Assembly: GCF_030348505.1 (NCBI RefSeq)
Contig: NZ_JAUCFJ010000002.1
Span: forward strand, 1,492,001-1,556,000
Direction: 5' to 3'
From: Lysinibacillus sp. G4S2
GTDB lineage: Bacteria; Bacillota; Bacilli; Bacillales_A; Planococcaceae
Length of the DNA stretch: 64,000 nt
The notes beneath the pieces were generated by a model that was not told where the DNA came from, did no database searches, and saw only the letters and a list, made by a program, of their open reading frames with translations. This document shows, piece after piece, positions 51,969-61,328 of the stretch. Position 1 is the stretch's first letter; each line of letters starts with the position of its first letter. The translations under genes and the position numbers were made by a program.

Positions 51969-51984
51969 TGGCATGAGAATTGCT
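51969..51984 (+). promoter_or_regulatory. Sigma-54 (-24/-12) promoter of the aminotransferase operon
   Basis: TTGGCATGAGAATTGCT: GG at 51970-51971, GC at 51982-51983, ten bases between. Start near 51995, which excludes any translation start before 52000. Confidence 0.82.
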
Positions 51985-52029
51985 ATTAAAAAAGTGTATG
52001 AAATTTTAAACGAAAAGAGGTTGGCATTT

Positions 52030-53358
52030 ATGACAATTCAACTAAAAGAAGAGTTAAAAACGTTAGATCAAAAGCATTTTCTACACCCAACAACGTCGAT
52101 TGAGCAGCAGCAAACACAAGGTCCAGCAGCCATTTTTACAGAGGGGAATGGCATTTATTTAAAAGATATAGAAGGAAATATCTACATTGATGGGATGTCT
52201 TCTTTGTGGAATGTAAATATAGGGCATGGTCGTAAAGAAATTGCTGAAGTGGCGAAGGAGCAAATATCTACATTAGCATTTAGTTCCTGCTTTGCATCAT
52301 TTAGCAATGAACCTGCCATTCGTTTAGCGGCGAAAATTGCTTCTTTAACTCCAGGAGACTTAAACACTGTATTTTTCACTTCAGGCGGCTCAGAGTCGAA
52401 CGATACAGCGATTAAATTAGCACGTCATTATTGGTTACTAAAGGGACAGCCAGAGCGCCAAAAAATTATTTCTCGTACACAGTCCTATCACGGTGTAGCT
52501 ATGGGTGCTACTAATGCGACCGGCTTACAAGCATTCCGTGACTTTACGAATTCACATGCCCCTGATTTCCACTATGTATACAGCGAATCCGTACGTAATT
52601 TACGTGAAACGATTGAAGCGTTAGGGCCTGAGACTGTGGCAGCATTTATTTCTGAGCCTGTACAAGGTGCAGGTGGAGTTAATATTCCACAAAAAGATTA
52701 CTTTAAAGAAGTGCGAAAAATTTGTGATGAGTACGGTATTTTATTCATTGCAGATGAGGTTATTACCGGATTTGGACGTACAGGCAAATTTTTCGGTATG
52801 GAACATTACGGGGTAGTGCCAGATATGATGTCTTTCGCTAAAGGCGTATCAAGTGGTTATGTTCAACTTGGTGGTGTGGCGATATCCGAAACAATTCATC
52901 AAGAATTATGTGAGCTTTCTAAAGGAACGTTAATGCACGGATATACTTACAGCGGTCATGCACTCGCTTGTCAAGTTGGATTGAAAAATATAGAAATCCT
53001 TGAGCAAGAAAATCTCGTTGAAAATGCGGCAAACATGGGGAAAGCCCTGCTAGAAGGATTCCAAGCATTACAAGAAAAATATAGCTTTATCGGCCGTGTG
53101 CGTACGCTTGGATTACTTGGAGCTATTGAATTAGTAAAGAGCCGTGAGACGGGTGAATTGTTCGAGACGGCTCTTAGTCCGATTTTTGTTCAGGAAACGA
53201 TGAAACGTGGATTGATTCTACGAACGGTTACGTATGATCAAGATACAGTTGTTTTTTCTCCACCTCTCATTCTATCAAAAGTAGAGCTAGATGAAATGTT
53301 ACGTATTTTAGACGAGACATTTGAACATATACGTAAAACAATTGTTGAAAAAAATTGA
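52030..53358 (+). CDS. Class III (omega-amino acid) aminotransferase
   Basis: 442 residues from the ATG at 52030 (AAGAGGTTGG upstream); the longer ORF would start inside the promoter. PLP fold type I: FTSGGSESNDTAIKLARHYW, YHGVAMGATNATG, FISEPVQGAGGVNIP, LFIADEVITGFGRTGKFFG and the cofactor Lys in MSFAKGVSSGYVQLGG. The group uses omega-amino acids or diamines and pyruvate or 2-oxoglutarate. The gene directly downstream is an aldehyde dehydrogenase, so the product is probably a semialdehyde that is oxidised at once. Confidence 0.9.
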   Translation: MTIQLKEELKTLDQKHFLHPTTSIEQQQTQGPAAIFTEGNGIYLKDIEGNIYIDGMSSLWNVNIGHGRKEIAEVAKEQISTLAFSSCFASFSNEPAIRLAAKIASLTPGDLNTVFFTSGGSESNDTAIKLARHYWLLKGQPERQKIISRTQSYHGVAMGATNATGLQAFRDFTNSHAPDFHYVYSESVRNLRETIEALGPETVAAFISEPVQGAGGVNIPQKDYFKEVRKICDEYGILFIADEVITGFGRTGKFFGMEHYGVVPDMMSFAKGVSSGYVQLGGVAISETIHQELCELSKGTLMHGYTYSGHALACQVGLKNIEILEQENLVENAANMGKALLEGFQALQEKYSFIGRVRTLGLLGAIELVKSRETGELFETALSPIFVQETMKRGLILRTVTYDQDTVVFSPPLILSKVELDEMLRILDETFEHIRKTIVEKN

Positions 53359-53397
53359 TGGTAGGTGTAAACAATTATTATTTGAAGGAGGAGTTTT

Positions 53398-54795
53398 ATG
53401 ACAACGATTGTCAGAGAAATACGTGAACAATTTAATCCAGCGAAACCATCTCAATGTATTGGCCAAGTGGAGCTTTTGACAATAGATGAAACGAAAGAAG
53501 TTATCGGTGCAGCTCAGGAAGCATTTGAAGGATGGAAAAATACATCTGCTGTTGCACGTGGAGAAATTTTACGCGTAACAGCAGATTTACTTGAGAAAAA
53601 TATGGATAAAGTTGCTGAAATAGCTTCGAGTGAAATGGGTAAAACGAAAAATGAAATGCTTGGTGAAGTTAAACGTGGTGCTTCCATTTTGCGTTATTTT
53701 GCTCAAGAAGGAATGCGTGCAACAGGTGAAGTGTTACCTTCCGCAAATGAAGCTAAATTATTATACACAATGCGTGTACCACTTGGCGTCGTCGCTGCTA
53801 TAACTCCTTGGAATTTCCCTGTCGCTATTCCACTTTGGAAAATAGCACCTGCATTGGTGTACGGCAACACAGTTGTTTGGAAACCTTCTATTGAAAGCGC
53901 TTTAACTGGTGAATTAATTGGAGAATTATTTCAACAAGCAGGTTTGCCAAAAAACGTGTTAAATGTTGTGCAAGGTCGCGGTTCAAAGGTGGGGCAAGTA
54001 TTATTGGAGGCACCTGAAGTAAAGGCGATTACATTTACAGGTTCGAATAGTGTGGGGCAAAGTATTTTAGATACTGCTGGATCTACTCATAAAAAAATTC
54101 AGCTCGAGCTTGGGGGCAAAAATGCAGCGATCATTTTAGCTGATGCTAATATAAATCAAGCTGCAAAATTAACAATTGAAGGTGCGATGAAGCAAACGGG
54201 ACAGCGTTGTACAGCAACTAGTCGAGTGTACATCGAGGAAACAGTTTATGAAAAGGTATTAGAGCAATTAATCGAAGAAGCTAAAAAAATTGAAGTTGGT
54301 GTCACGATGGGGCCTGTGTCATCCAAAGGGCAGTACGATTCTATTTTATCCGCCATCGAAAAAGCAAAAAATGAGGGTGCGGAGCTTGTATTTGGCGGAG
54401 GCCTTACAAAAGGTGTGTCAGAAGGATACTATATTGATCCAACCATCTTTACGAATGTAACCCACGAGATGTCGATTGCTCATGAAGAGATTTTTGGACC
54501 AGTTTTAGCTGTCATCAAAGTAAAGGATTATGAAGAAGCGATTCGATTATCGAATGATTCTAATTTTGGATTGAGTGCTTCTATTTATACAAATAACATT
54601 CCAAAAGCATTTGATTTTATTAATCGTAGTGAAGTTGGACTTGTACAGGTTAACGATGAAACGGGTGGAGCTGAGCCTCAAGCACCGTTTGGCGGAATGA
54701 AAAACTCAAGTACGGGTGCCCGTGAGCAGGGGCAAGCAGCGAAAGAGTTCTTTACAACGTTTAAAACTATTACGATTGGTACAAAAAGCGAGTAA
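53398..54795 (+). CDS. NAD(P)-dependent aldehyde dehydrogenase
   Basis: 465 residues. ALDH signatures: ITPWNFPVAIPLWKIAPAL (cofactor), FTGSNSVGQ, the general base Glu in LELGGKNAAI and the nucleophile Cys in GQRCTATSRVY; late EEIFGPVLAV and PFGGMKNSS. It oxidises a semialdehyde to an acid; the length and motifs fit the semialdehyde/2,5-dioxovalerate dehydrogenase group. GGAGGAG lies before the ATG; operon with the aminotransferase 39 bases upstream. Confidence 0.92.
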   Translation: MTTIVREIREQFNPAKPSQCIGQVELLTIDETKEVIGAAQEAFEGWKNTSAVARGEILRVTADLLEKNMDKVAEIASSEMGKTKNEMLGEVKRGASILRYFAQEGMRATGEVLPSANEAKLLYTMRVPLGVVAAITPWNFPVAIPLWKIAPALVYGNTVVWKPSIESALTGELIGELFQQAGLPKNVLNVVQGRGSKVGQVLLEAPEVKAITFTGSNSVGQSILDTAGSTHKKIQLELGGKNAAIILADANINQAAKLTIEGAMKQTGQRCTATSRVYIEETVYEKVLEQLIEEAKKIEVGVTMGPVSSKGQYDSILSAIEKAKNEGAELVFGGGLTKGVSEGYYIDPTIFTNVTHEMSIAHEEIFGPVLAVIKVKDYEEAIRLSNDSNFGLSASIYTNNIPKAFDFINRSEVGLVQVNDETGGAEPQAPFGGMKNSSTGAREQGQAAKEFFTTFKTITIGTKSE

Positions 54796-54849
54796 AAAGT
54801 TTAACATGAAAGAAATTTAGGATGGAAGATAAAAAATATACGTCACATA

Positions 54850-54930
54850 TGCCTCAGTGTAATGACCCAGATTTTTTCAAATTGTCCGCAATTACTTAAA
54901 AAAATCTGGGGCATCCGCTTGAGGCATTAA
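54850..54930. repeat. Large imperfect inverted repeat before hyuA
   Basis: CCCAGATTTTTT pairs with AAAAAAATCTGGG, and outer CCTCA with TGAGG; the loop is about 20 bases. It may terminate the aminotransferase-ALDH transcript or attenuate into hyuA. No sigma-54 promoter is seen in the gap, so partial readthrough is plausible. Confidence 0.55.
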
Positions 54931-55029
54931 CTTCATACACAAAAATAAGTTTTTAGTGAAAGCAAAGTAACAAATTACGCTGAGGCGTATAGCTTTTTTG
55001 AAATTTATTAAACGAAAGAAGGTAGAGCT

Positions 55030-57054
55030 ATGACACAAAGTCGTTTAGCAATTGATGTCGGTGGAACGTTTACTGATGTATTTGTTTTTAATGAAGAGAC
55101 GGGAGAAGTATTTGTCACAAAAACGTCGTCTACACCTTCAAACCCAGAACAAGGAATTTTAAATGGAGTAGAAAAAGCAAATTTAAATGGGAAGGATATT
55201 AAAATTTTTTCTCATGGCACAACGGTTGGAACGAATGCGTTAATTGAGCGAAAGCTACCGAAAACAGCTCTTATTACTACCATGGGTTTTAGAGATGTTA
55301 CAGAAATTCGTCGGGGGACGAAGGAAGATATTTGGGATACTTACAAGGATACTGCCAGGCCCTATATTCAGCGACGAGATCGATTTGAAGTGACAGAACG
55401 AATAGATTATGAAGGAAATATTCATCAAGCTATTGATGAAGAGGAAGTTCGTTTATTAGCAAAAAAATTAAAACGTCGAGGAACAGAATCCATTGCAGTG
55501 TGCTTCATCAACGCTTATGTGAACGGGGACAATGAGGCGAAAGTCAAAAAAATTTTAAAAGAGGAATTACCGGATGTGTACGTTTGTATCTCAAGTGAGG
55601 TGCTTCCGGAAATTTTTGAGCATGAGCGTATGAGTACAACGATTATCAATGCCGTTCTTGGGCCAATTATGAGTAATTACATTAGTAAGTTAAGCAATGA
55701 AATGCAGAAAAAGGGCTATGAAGAAGAAATATTAGTTTTACATTCTGGTGGCGGTGTCATGACTTCAAGTACAGTTCCTCGTTATGCTGCTAGATTGGCA
55801 AGTTCCGGGATAGCTGCTGGCGCAATTGCAAGTAAGCATATTGCAAAGCTGTGCGGATTTGACAATGCAATTGGCTTAGATATGGGTGGTACAAGTACTG
55901 ATATTTCACTTATGTATAAGGGGGATATACGGATCACAAAGGATTGGTCTATAGAATATGGCTATCCAATTGGTTTCCCGAGCATTGAAATATTAACAAT
56001 AGGAGCCGGTGGAGGTAGCCTCGCCTGGAAAGATGAAGGCGGTTCTTTACGTAATGGGCCACAAAGTGCAGGGGCAGTACCAGGTCCAGCATGCTATGGC
56101 CGAGGAGGTGCTGAACCAACTAACTCAGATGCAAATTTAGTATTAGGGCGTCTAGGTGTGGATTTGTTGGATGGGACGATGCAGTTAAATAAAGAGGCAG
56201 CAAGAGATGCTGTGAAAAAAATCGCAAATGCATTCAATCAATCTGTTGAGGAAGCGGCAAGTGCCATAATTGAGGTTGCCAATGCCAATATGAGTGATGC
56301 AGTTCGCTTAATTTCAGTACGGAGAGGCTATGATCCCCGCGATTTTGCGCTTGTAGCTTTTGGTGGTGCAGGACCATTACACGGTGCATATTTGGCAAAA
56401 GATTTAAACATCCCAAAAGTCATTATTCCTACTCATCCGGGTGTGGCAGCAGCAATGGGGTGCCTACTTGTAGATGTACGCCATGATATTTCTAAAACGT
56501 ACGTGAAAAAACTGGATGAAGTGAATGCAGAGGAACTGACAAATCAATTTAGTGAATTGCGAGATGAGGCAAAAGCGTTATTAGAAGAGGAAGGGATAGC
56601 AGAAGATACATCGTCATTAACGAATTATATAGATCTTCGTTATAAGGGACAGTGGCGATCTCTAGCTGTTCTCGTATCCGATCAAATAACTTCCTTAGAT
56701 GCTATTCTTGAAGCATTCCATCAAGAACATGAACGAGAATTTGCATTTTCCGATAAGGACCAAACAGTAGAAATATTTGGCTTACGTGTAACGGCGATAG
56801 GTACAGTGCCAAAGCCTAATTTCCCGGAGTATGCTCCTGAAGGATCGCTTGAAGACGCTTTCAAAGAAACACGTCCTGTTTATTTTGAAGGTAAATATGT
56901 TGAAACAAATGTCTATAATCGCGATAAAATTCCTGTTTATACGCAATTTGTTGGTCCAGCTATTATCGATCAGCTAGATACGACGACTGTTATTCCGCCA
57001 GGATTTACAGCGGAAGTAGATGCCTATAAAAATATCATTATTACGGTGAACTAA
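55030..57054 (+). CDS. hyuA: Hydantoinase/oxoprolinase family protein, A subunit
   Basis: 674 residues. ATPase-type (actin-like) fold: IDVGGTFTDVFVFNEETGEV, SHGTTVGTNALIERK, the second phosphate-binding loop GLDMGGTSTDISLM, and VPGPACYGRGGAEPTNSDAN, ending in FGGAGPLHGAYLA. The A subunit of ATP-dependent amidohydrolases (N-methylhydantoinase, 5-oxoprolinase, caprolactamase, acetone carboxylase relatives) phosphorylates the amide or substrate for ring opening. Paired with hyuB 23 bases downstream. Which cyclic amide is the substrate is not readable from sequence. Confidence 0.9.
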   Translation: MTQSRLAIDVGGTFTDVFVFNEETGEVFVTKTSSTPSNPEQGILNGVEKANLNGKDIKIFSHGTTVGTNALIERKLPKTALITTMGFRDVTEIRRGTKEDIWDTYKDTARPYIQRRDRFEVTERIDYEGNIHQAIDEEEVRLLAKKLKRRGTESIAVCFINAYVNGDNEAKVKKILKEELPDVYVCISSEVLPEIFEHERMSTTIINAVLGPIMSNYISKLSNEMQKKGYEEEILVLHSGGGVMTSSTVPRYAARLASSGIAAGAIASKHIAKLCGFDNAIGLDMGGTSTDISLMYKGDIRITKDWSIEYGYPIGFPSIEILTIGAGGGSLAWKDEGGSLRNGPQSAGAVPGPACYGRGGAEPTNSDANLVLGRLGVDLLDGTMQLNKEAARDAVKKIANAFNQSVEEAASAIIEVANANMSDAVRLISVRRGYDPRDFALVAFGGAGPLHGAYLAKDLNIPKVIIPTHPGVAAAMGCLLVDVRHDISKTYVKKLDEVNAEELTNQFSELRDEAKALLEEEGIAEDTSSLTNYIDLRYKGQWRSLAVLVSDQITSLDAILEAFHQEHEREFAFSDKDQTVEIFGLRVTAIGTVPKPNFPEYAPEGSLEDAFKETRPVYFEGKYVETNVYNRDKIPVYTQFVGPAIIDQLDTTTVIPPGFTAEVDAYKNIIITVN

Positions 57055-57077
57055 AACGCGATAAGGAGGAATTGACT

Positions 57078-59054
57078 TTGAGTACAACGAAATTGGCGAC
57101 AAATCAAAAGGTCACACATCTAGACCCAGTAACATTTGAAGTGTTAAAAAACGGTTTTGTGAATTTAGTCGATCAAATGGCTGAACAAATGCTGCGGACA
57201 TGCTACTCGTTTGTTATTTATAATCGAGACTTCAGCTGTGCATTATGCGATGCACAGGGGAATACCGTGATGCAAGGAACGCAAGATATTTCCGTACATG
57301 TAGGGACATTGCATTTAACGGCAAAAGCTGTCTTAGAGGATTTCGCTGATGATATCCATCCAGGTGATGTATTTTTAGTAAATGATCCTTATCGTGGGGG
57401 AACGCATTTCAGTGATGTACGTGTGATTTTACCAGTGTTCCATGATGATAAACTAATTGCACTCATGCAAACAAATGGACATTGGGCAGATGTCGGCGGT
57501 TCTAATCCAGGTTCCTTTGATATTACAGCTAAGGAACATTACGGGGAAGGTCTACGTATCCCCCCTGTCCGCATTTATAGTAAAGGTCAATATTTATCCG
57601 ATGTAGTGAAGATTATTGTTATGAATATGCGTATTCCGGAAGAACGTATTGGAGATTTACGGTCTCAAGTGGAAGCGGCGAAAGTTGGAGAGAAACAACT
57701 CAAGGAAATGATAGAAAAGTACGGTATTCAGACAGTGCTAGTAGCTTTTGAAGAAGTCCAAAATTATGTTGAACGATTAATGAGGGCAAAAATTAAAGCT
57801 TTACCAAAAGGTCAATGGGAAACGGTGGACTATATCGATATGGACCCACAAGCAGGAGATGGCCTCATCCCAATTCGTGTGAAAATGACGATTACGGAGG
57901 ATGAAATTGCTTATGATTTAAGTGATTCACATCCTTATATTAGTTGTTTTTTAAATGCAGGGTTTGGCTCAGCACTTTCTGGTACTTATGCAGGAACCAA
58001 AACATTTTTCCCAGAGATTCCGCTGAACTCAGGGTTTTATCGTGTTGTTAAAATCTATCTTCCCGAAAACTCTGTCGTCAATGCACCTAGCCCAGTAGCT
58101 GTCTCTGGCTATTGTTCAGGGGCGTTTGAAAAAATTATGAATGCTTGCTTCGAATTATGGTCAAATATTATGCCTGAACGCGCTATCGCATGTTCATTTA
58201 ATTTAGAGTATTTATTAATAGGTGGGTACGATCAGCGGAGAGATAGTAGTGAATATTTTATGTGGTATGACTGGATGGCGGGTGGCCATGGTGGACGTAT
58301 TGACCGTGATGGTGCGAATACTACCTCACCAGTGTTTGGGGTAGGCTTGAGTGTTCAACCATGCGAAGGGCAAGAGCGTTTGTCACCGGTTGTTACAACG
58401 AAGCATGAAATCATTATAGATTCTGCTGGTCCAGGTAAATACCGTGGCGGTTGTGGTGTAGAAAAGGGAGGTATTTTAACGGATGTAAACCAAACAGTGA
58501 TGTCCTATTGCTGTGATCGTTCTCGCTCCATTACATGGGGGATTATGGGCGGCTTACCTTCTATCGCACAGGGAGCCATTTTAAATCCAAACAAAGAGGG
58601 CGAAGAATTTTTAGGTACGATCTTCTCCAATATTGAATTGAAGAAAGGCGATACCTTTACACGTCCTTCAGCTGGAGGAGGGGGGGTAGGCGATCCGTTA
58701 GCGCGAGATGTCAAAGCTGTATTAGAGGACGTTATTGATGAATATGTTTCGCTTGAACGTGCGAAGCTTGATTATGGCGTAGTCATCCATGAAATTGACC
58801 GCGATATGGACGCTTACGAAATTGATATGGCTGCTACATTAAAAGAACGCGATTATATTCGCAAAAATCGCCATAGATGGCTGGAGACAGATCCGATAGA
58901 AGTTGAGCAAATGTACAACAAAGGTGAAATTAACCAAATGGATGTTGTTCGAAGATATGGTGTCATTATGGATTACCAAACAAATAAAGCATTGCCAATC
59001 TCAACCGAGCAATATCGGGAAGCGATGAAGAAACGTTCTTTGGCATATTGGTGA
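57078..59054 (+). CDS. hyuB: Hydantoinase/oxoprolinase family protein, B subunit
   Basis: 658 residues from the TTG at 57078, seven bases after AAGGAGGA; the TTG at 57072 is too close. Family signatures: LDPVTFEVLKNGFVNLVDQM at the start, FLVNDPYRGGTHFSDV, NGHWADVGGSNPGSFDITA, NAPSPVAVSGYCSGAFEKI and GAGGVGDP-like (SAGGGGVGDPLARDV). It is the hydrolytic partner of HyuA. Together with permease, aminotransferase and dehydrogenase the pair fits opening of a lactam. A strong terminator follows. Confidence 0.9.
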   Translation: MSTTKLATNQKVTHLDPVTFEVLKNGFVNLVDQMAEQMLRTCYSFVIYNRDFSCALCDAQGNTVMQGTQDISVHVGTLHLTAKAVLEDFADDIHPGDVFLVNDPYRGGTHFSDVRVILPVFHDDKLIALMQTNGHWADVGGSNPGSFDITAKEHYGEGLRIPPVRIYSKGQYLSDVVKIIVMNMRIPEERIGDLRSQVEAAKVGEKQLKEMIEKYGIQTVLVAFEEVQNYVERLMRAKIKALPKGQWETVDYIDMDPQAGDGLIPIRVKMTITEDEIAYDLSDSHPYISCFLNAGFGSALSGTYAGTKTFFPEIPLNSGFYRVVKIYLPENSVVNAPSPVAVSGYCSGAFEKIMNACFELWSNIMPERAIACSFNLEYLLIGGYDQRRDSSEYFMWYDWMAGGHGGRIDRDGANTTSPVFGVGLSVQPCEGQERLSPVVTTKHEIIIDSAGPGKYRGGCGVEKGGILTDVNQTVMSYCCDRSRSITWGIMGGLPSIAQGAILNPNKEGEEFLGTIFSNIELKKGDTFTRPSAGGGGVGDPLARDVKAVLEDVIDEYVSLERAKLDYGVVIHEIDRDMDAYEIDMAATLKERDYIRKNRHRWLETDPIEVEQMYNKGEINQMDVVRRYGVIMDYQTNKALPISTEQYREAMKKRSLAYW

Positions 59055-59066
59055 CAGATAGCTATA

Positions 59067-59113
59067 AAAACTATCAAAGAAGACTTATATAAAGCCTTCT
59101 TTGATAGTTTTTT
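59067..59113 (+). terminator. Terminator of hyuAB
   Basis: AAAACTATCAAAGAAG and CTTCTTTGATAGTTTT form a 16-bp stem followed by T residues. Confidence 0.92.
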
Positions 59114-59295
59114 CATGTTATATGGCTACCAAATATCTCGACAACTCCCTTGCTTAGTTTGTGTTTGTTGATAGCCGCAGTAACGAAAGACAAAATACAA
59201 TATTAAAGAACTTCTATTAACATCATGGGTTTGAATAAGGATAAAGAACTGAAACTTTTAAAAAAACTATCGTATAATTAATAAAGGGGGATATT

Positions 59296-59787
59296 TTGGG
59301 ATTAAAACATTTTTTTGTAATTATATTAATGTTCTCTATATTTTTGATAACGGGTTGTTCAAATAACATAGATAAAGGAACTGAAGATATAGATAATGAA
59401 TTTCCTCCATCTTATACTGGAATAATTATTATTAATGGTACGGAATATCAGATGGAAAAAGGCGGTTATAAATGGGAAAGAAAAAAAGGTTTAGGTACTG
59501 AAGTTGTGCAAACAGACCACGCATCTCCGAACCAAATGGCAGAGCATATGGAATCAATTAGCACAATTCCAAATCAAAAGGTTTATATTAAGATTGAGGG
59601 AAACCCAGATATTAAAGTTTATTTATGGAATGAAAAAGGACTAGAAAAAGAAATCGAACAAAAGGCAAATCAAATAATCGTTCCTTCAAGTAAAGGTAAG
59701 TATATCTATGAAGTATTAGCAGAATGGACTAACGGAACAATTTCCTATACATTTGTTGTAGAAGTTCAAATAGTCACAAAAGATTAG
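59296..59787 (+). CDS. Lipoprotein of unknown function
   Basis: 163 residues, TTG start after AAAGGGGGAT. Signal peptide with lipobox FLITGCSNN. The mature part is acidic at first, then YTGIIIINGTEYQMEKGGYK and a C-terminal EVLAEWTNGTISYTFVVEVQ, suggesting a small beta-sandwich domain of the kind found in Bacillus exported lipoproteins. No family recognised. Single gene. Confidence 0.65.
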   Translation: MGLKHFFVIILMFSIFLITGCSNNIDKGTEDIDNEFPPSYTGIIIINGTEYQMEKGGYKWERKKGLGTEVVQTDHASPNQMAEHMESISTIPNQKVYIKIEGNPDIKVYLWNEKGLEKEIEQKANQIIVPSSKGKYIYEVLAEWTNGTISYTFVVEVQIVTKD

Positions 59788-59794
59788 TCATAAA

Positions 59795-59838
59795 AAGAGG
59801 GAAACCTTATTAATTTGGTTTCCCTTGTTTTTTATTTA
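59795..59838 (+). terminator. Terminator of the lipoprotein gene
   Basis: AGGGAAACC and GGTTTCCCT, 10-base loop, then a T run. Confidence 0.85.
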
Positions 59839-59882
59839 ATTATCAACATTAATATTTAACAGGACATAAATAAAAGAAAATA

Positions 59883-59915
59883 CACAACTCTTTTATATGA
59901 ATAAGAGAGTTGTGC
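59883..59915 (-). terminator. Terminator of the purine permease gene
   Basis: CACAACTCT and AGAGTTGTG pair; on the minus strand a T-rich stretch follows. Confidence 0.7.
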
Positions 59916-59929
59916 ATCGAGCTTAAAAG

Positions 59930-61282
59930 CTATTTCACACTAGGCAACAATTTATTCAACAATATGGCTACAATAGCAGCAGTTGCTATTGGAGAGCCAA
60001 ATAAATATTGAACGGTTGTTGGTAATGAATATAAGAAATCTTTAGGAAGTAGTGTTAGGGCTAATGTTAAAATCACCGGTACTGCGATTACATACATTTC
60101 CTTTTCACCAATGTTTTCATTTTTCATTACTTGTAAACCACTGATTGCAATAATGCCACAAACGATAACGAATACACCACCGATAACTGCTGAAGGAATA
60201 GCAGAAATAAGAGCAGCTAATTTACCGGAGAAGCCGAATAAGATGAACCAAAAACCTGCAGCAATAAAAACACGGCGACTTGCGATACCTGTAATCGATA
60301 TGACACCTGCATTTGTTGAATAGCCAGTAACAGGAGTTGACCCTAGTAAAGAGGCAACGAAACAGCCAATGCCTTCACCGATAACCCCACGATTAATTTG
60401 TTTATCTGTTAATGGTTTATCGATGACATTACTCACTGCAAACCACGTACCTGTAGTTTCTGCCATTAAGACGATATAAATAATAACCATTGTAATGATG
60501 GCGGAAAAATTGAACGTGAAGCCAAAATCCGCAAATGGAATTTGAGGCATACTAAACCATTTTGCTTGTGATACGGTTGATAAATCTAGTACACCCATAA
60601 TATTCGCGGCAATACTACCTGCGATTAAAGCGATGATTACTGAAGTGATACGAAATACGCGACCTTTTTTATGAAAAACTGCACCTAGCATAACGCATAT
60701 AATAAGAACGGTAGCAGAAATAAGAGCTAAATAGATGTTTTGGTTAATAGATGCACCTGCTGCGTTAAAAATGTTATTACTTAAACCTACTGGCATTAAA
60801 GAAAGACCGACAACAAAGATAATTGTCCCTCCGACAAGTGGAGGAATAAAAGTTTTCACGATTTTATTGAATATACCTGTATAACCTAAAATAATAACCA
60901 AGATGGCGCCGATTAAACTTGCTCCTAGCACAGTGCTCCAACCAAGATCTCCACCCCCACTTGCTGCATAAATACCTACAATGGCACCAAGAGGAACATA
61001 TGAAGGACCTTGGGCTATCGGTAGCTTCATGCAAAAATGGGTTTGGATAATCGTTGCAATCCCTGCCGCAATAAATGTCGATTGAATCAATGCGCTTGAT
61101 TGACCTGATTGTAAACCGATTAACATGGCGATTAAAAAGGGCACTACGTAAACGTCCATTGCCATAACGTGCTGTAAACCAAGTAGGACTGATTGGCCGA
61201 ATGATACCTTTTCATCTGGTAAAACTGTTAACTGCTGAGTTTTCATTTTATCGTTAGCTAATTTGTTATGTTGCGTTTCCAC
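59930..61282 (-). CDS. NCS2 family purine (xanthine/uric acid-type) permease
   Basis: 450 residues from the GTG at 61282, nine bases after GAGGTG. About 14 spans. NCS2 signatures: LLGLQHVMAMDVYVVPFLIA, GPSYVPLGAIVGIY (substrate helix), LMAETTGTWFAVSNV and GCFVASLLGSTPVTGYSTN, GVISITGIASR. Such carriers import xanthine, uric acid or guanine. It follows the guanine deaminase gene by 46 bases on the same strand, so uptake and first catabolic step are co-expressed. Confidence 0.9.
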   Translation of the reverse strand: METQHNKLANDKMKTQQLTVLPDEKVSFGQSVLLGLQHVMAMDVYVVPFLIAMLIGLQSGQSSALIQSTFIAAGIATIIQTHFCMKLPIAQGPSYVPLGAIVGIYAASGGGDLGWSTVLGASLIGAILVIILGYTGIFNKIVKTFIPPLVGGTIIFVVGLSLMPVGLSNNIFNAAGASINQNIYLALISATVLIICVMLGAVFHKKGRVFRITSVIIALIAGSIAANIMGVLDLSTVSQAKWFSMPQIPFADFGFTFNFSAIITMVIIYIVLMAETTGTWFAVSNVIDKPLTDKQINRGVIGEGIGCFVASLLGSTPVTGYSTNAGVISITGIASRRVFIAAGFWFILFGFSGKLAALISAIPSAVIGGVFVIVCGIIAISGLQVMKNENIGEKEMYVIAVPVILTLALTLLPKDFLYSLPTTVQYLFGSPIATAAIVAILLNKLLPSVK

Positions 61283-61328
61283 TAAGATGTACACCTCAAA
61301 ATTGTAATTTTTTTACGCAAGAGACTAT

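Noticed and set aside
54796..55029. Third sigma-54 promoter, in front of hyuA
   Set aside because: No GG/GC pair with ten-base spacing in a TGGCA/TTGC context; only a large inverted repeat.
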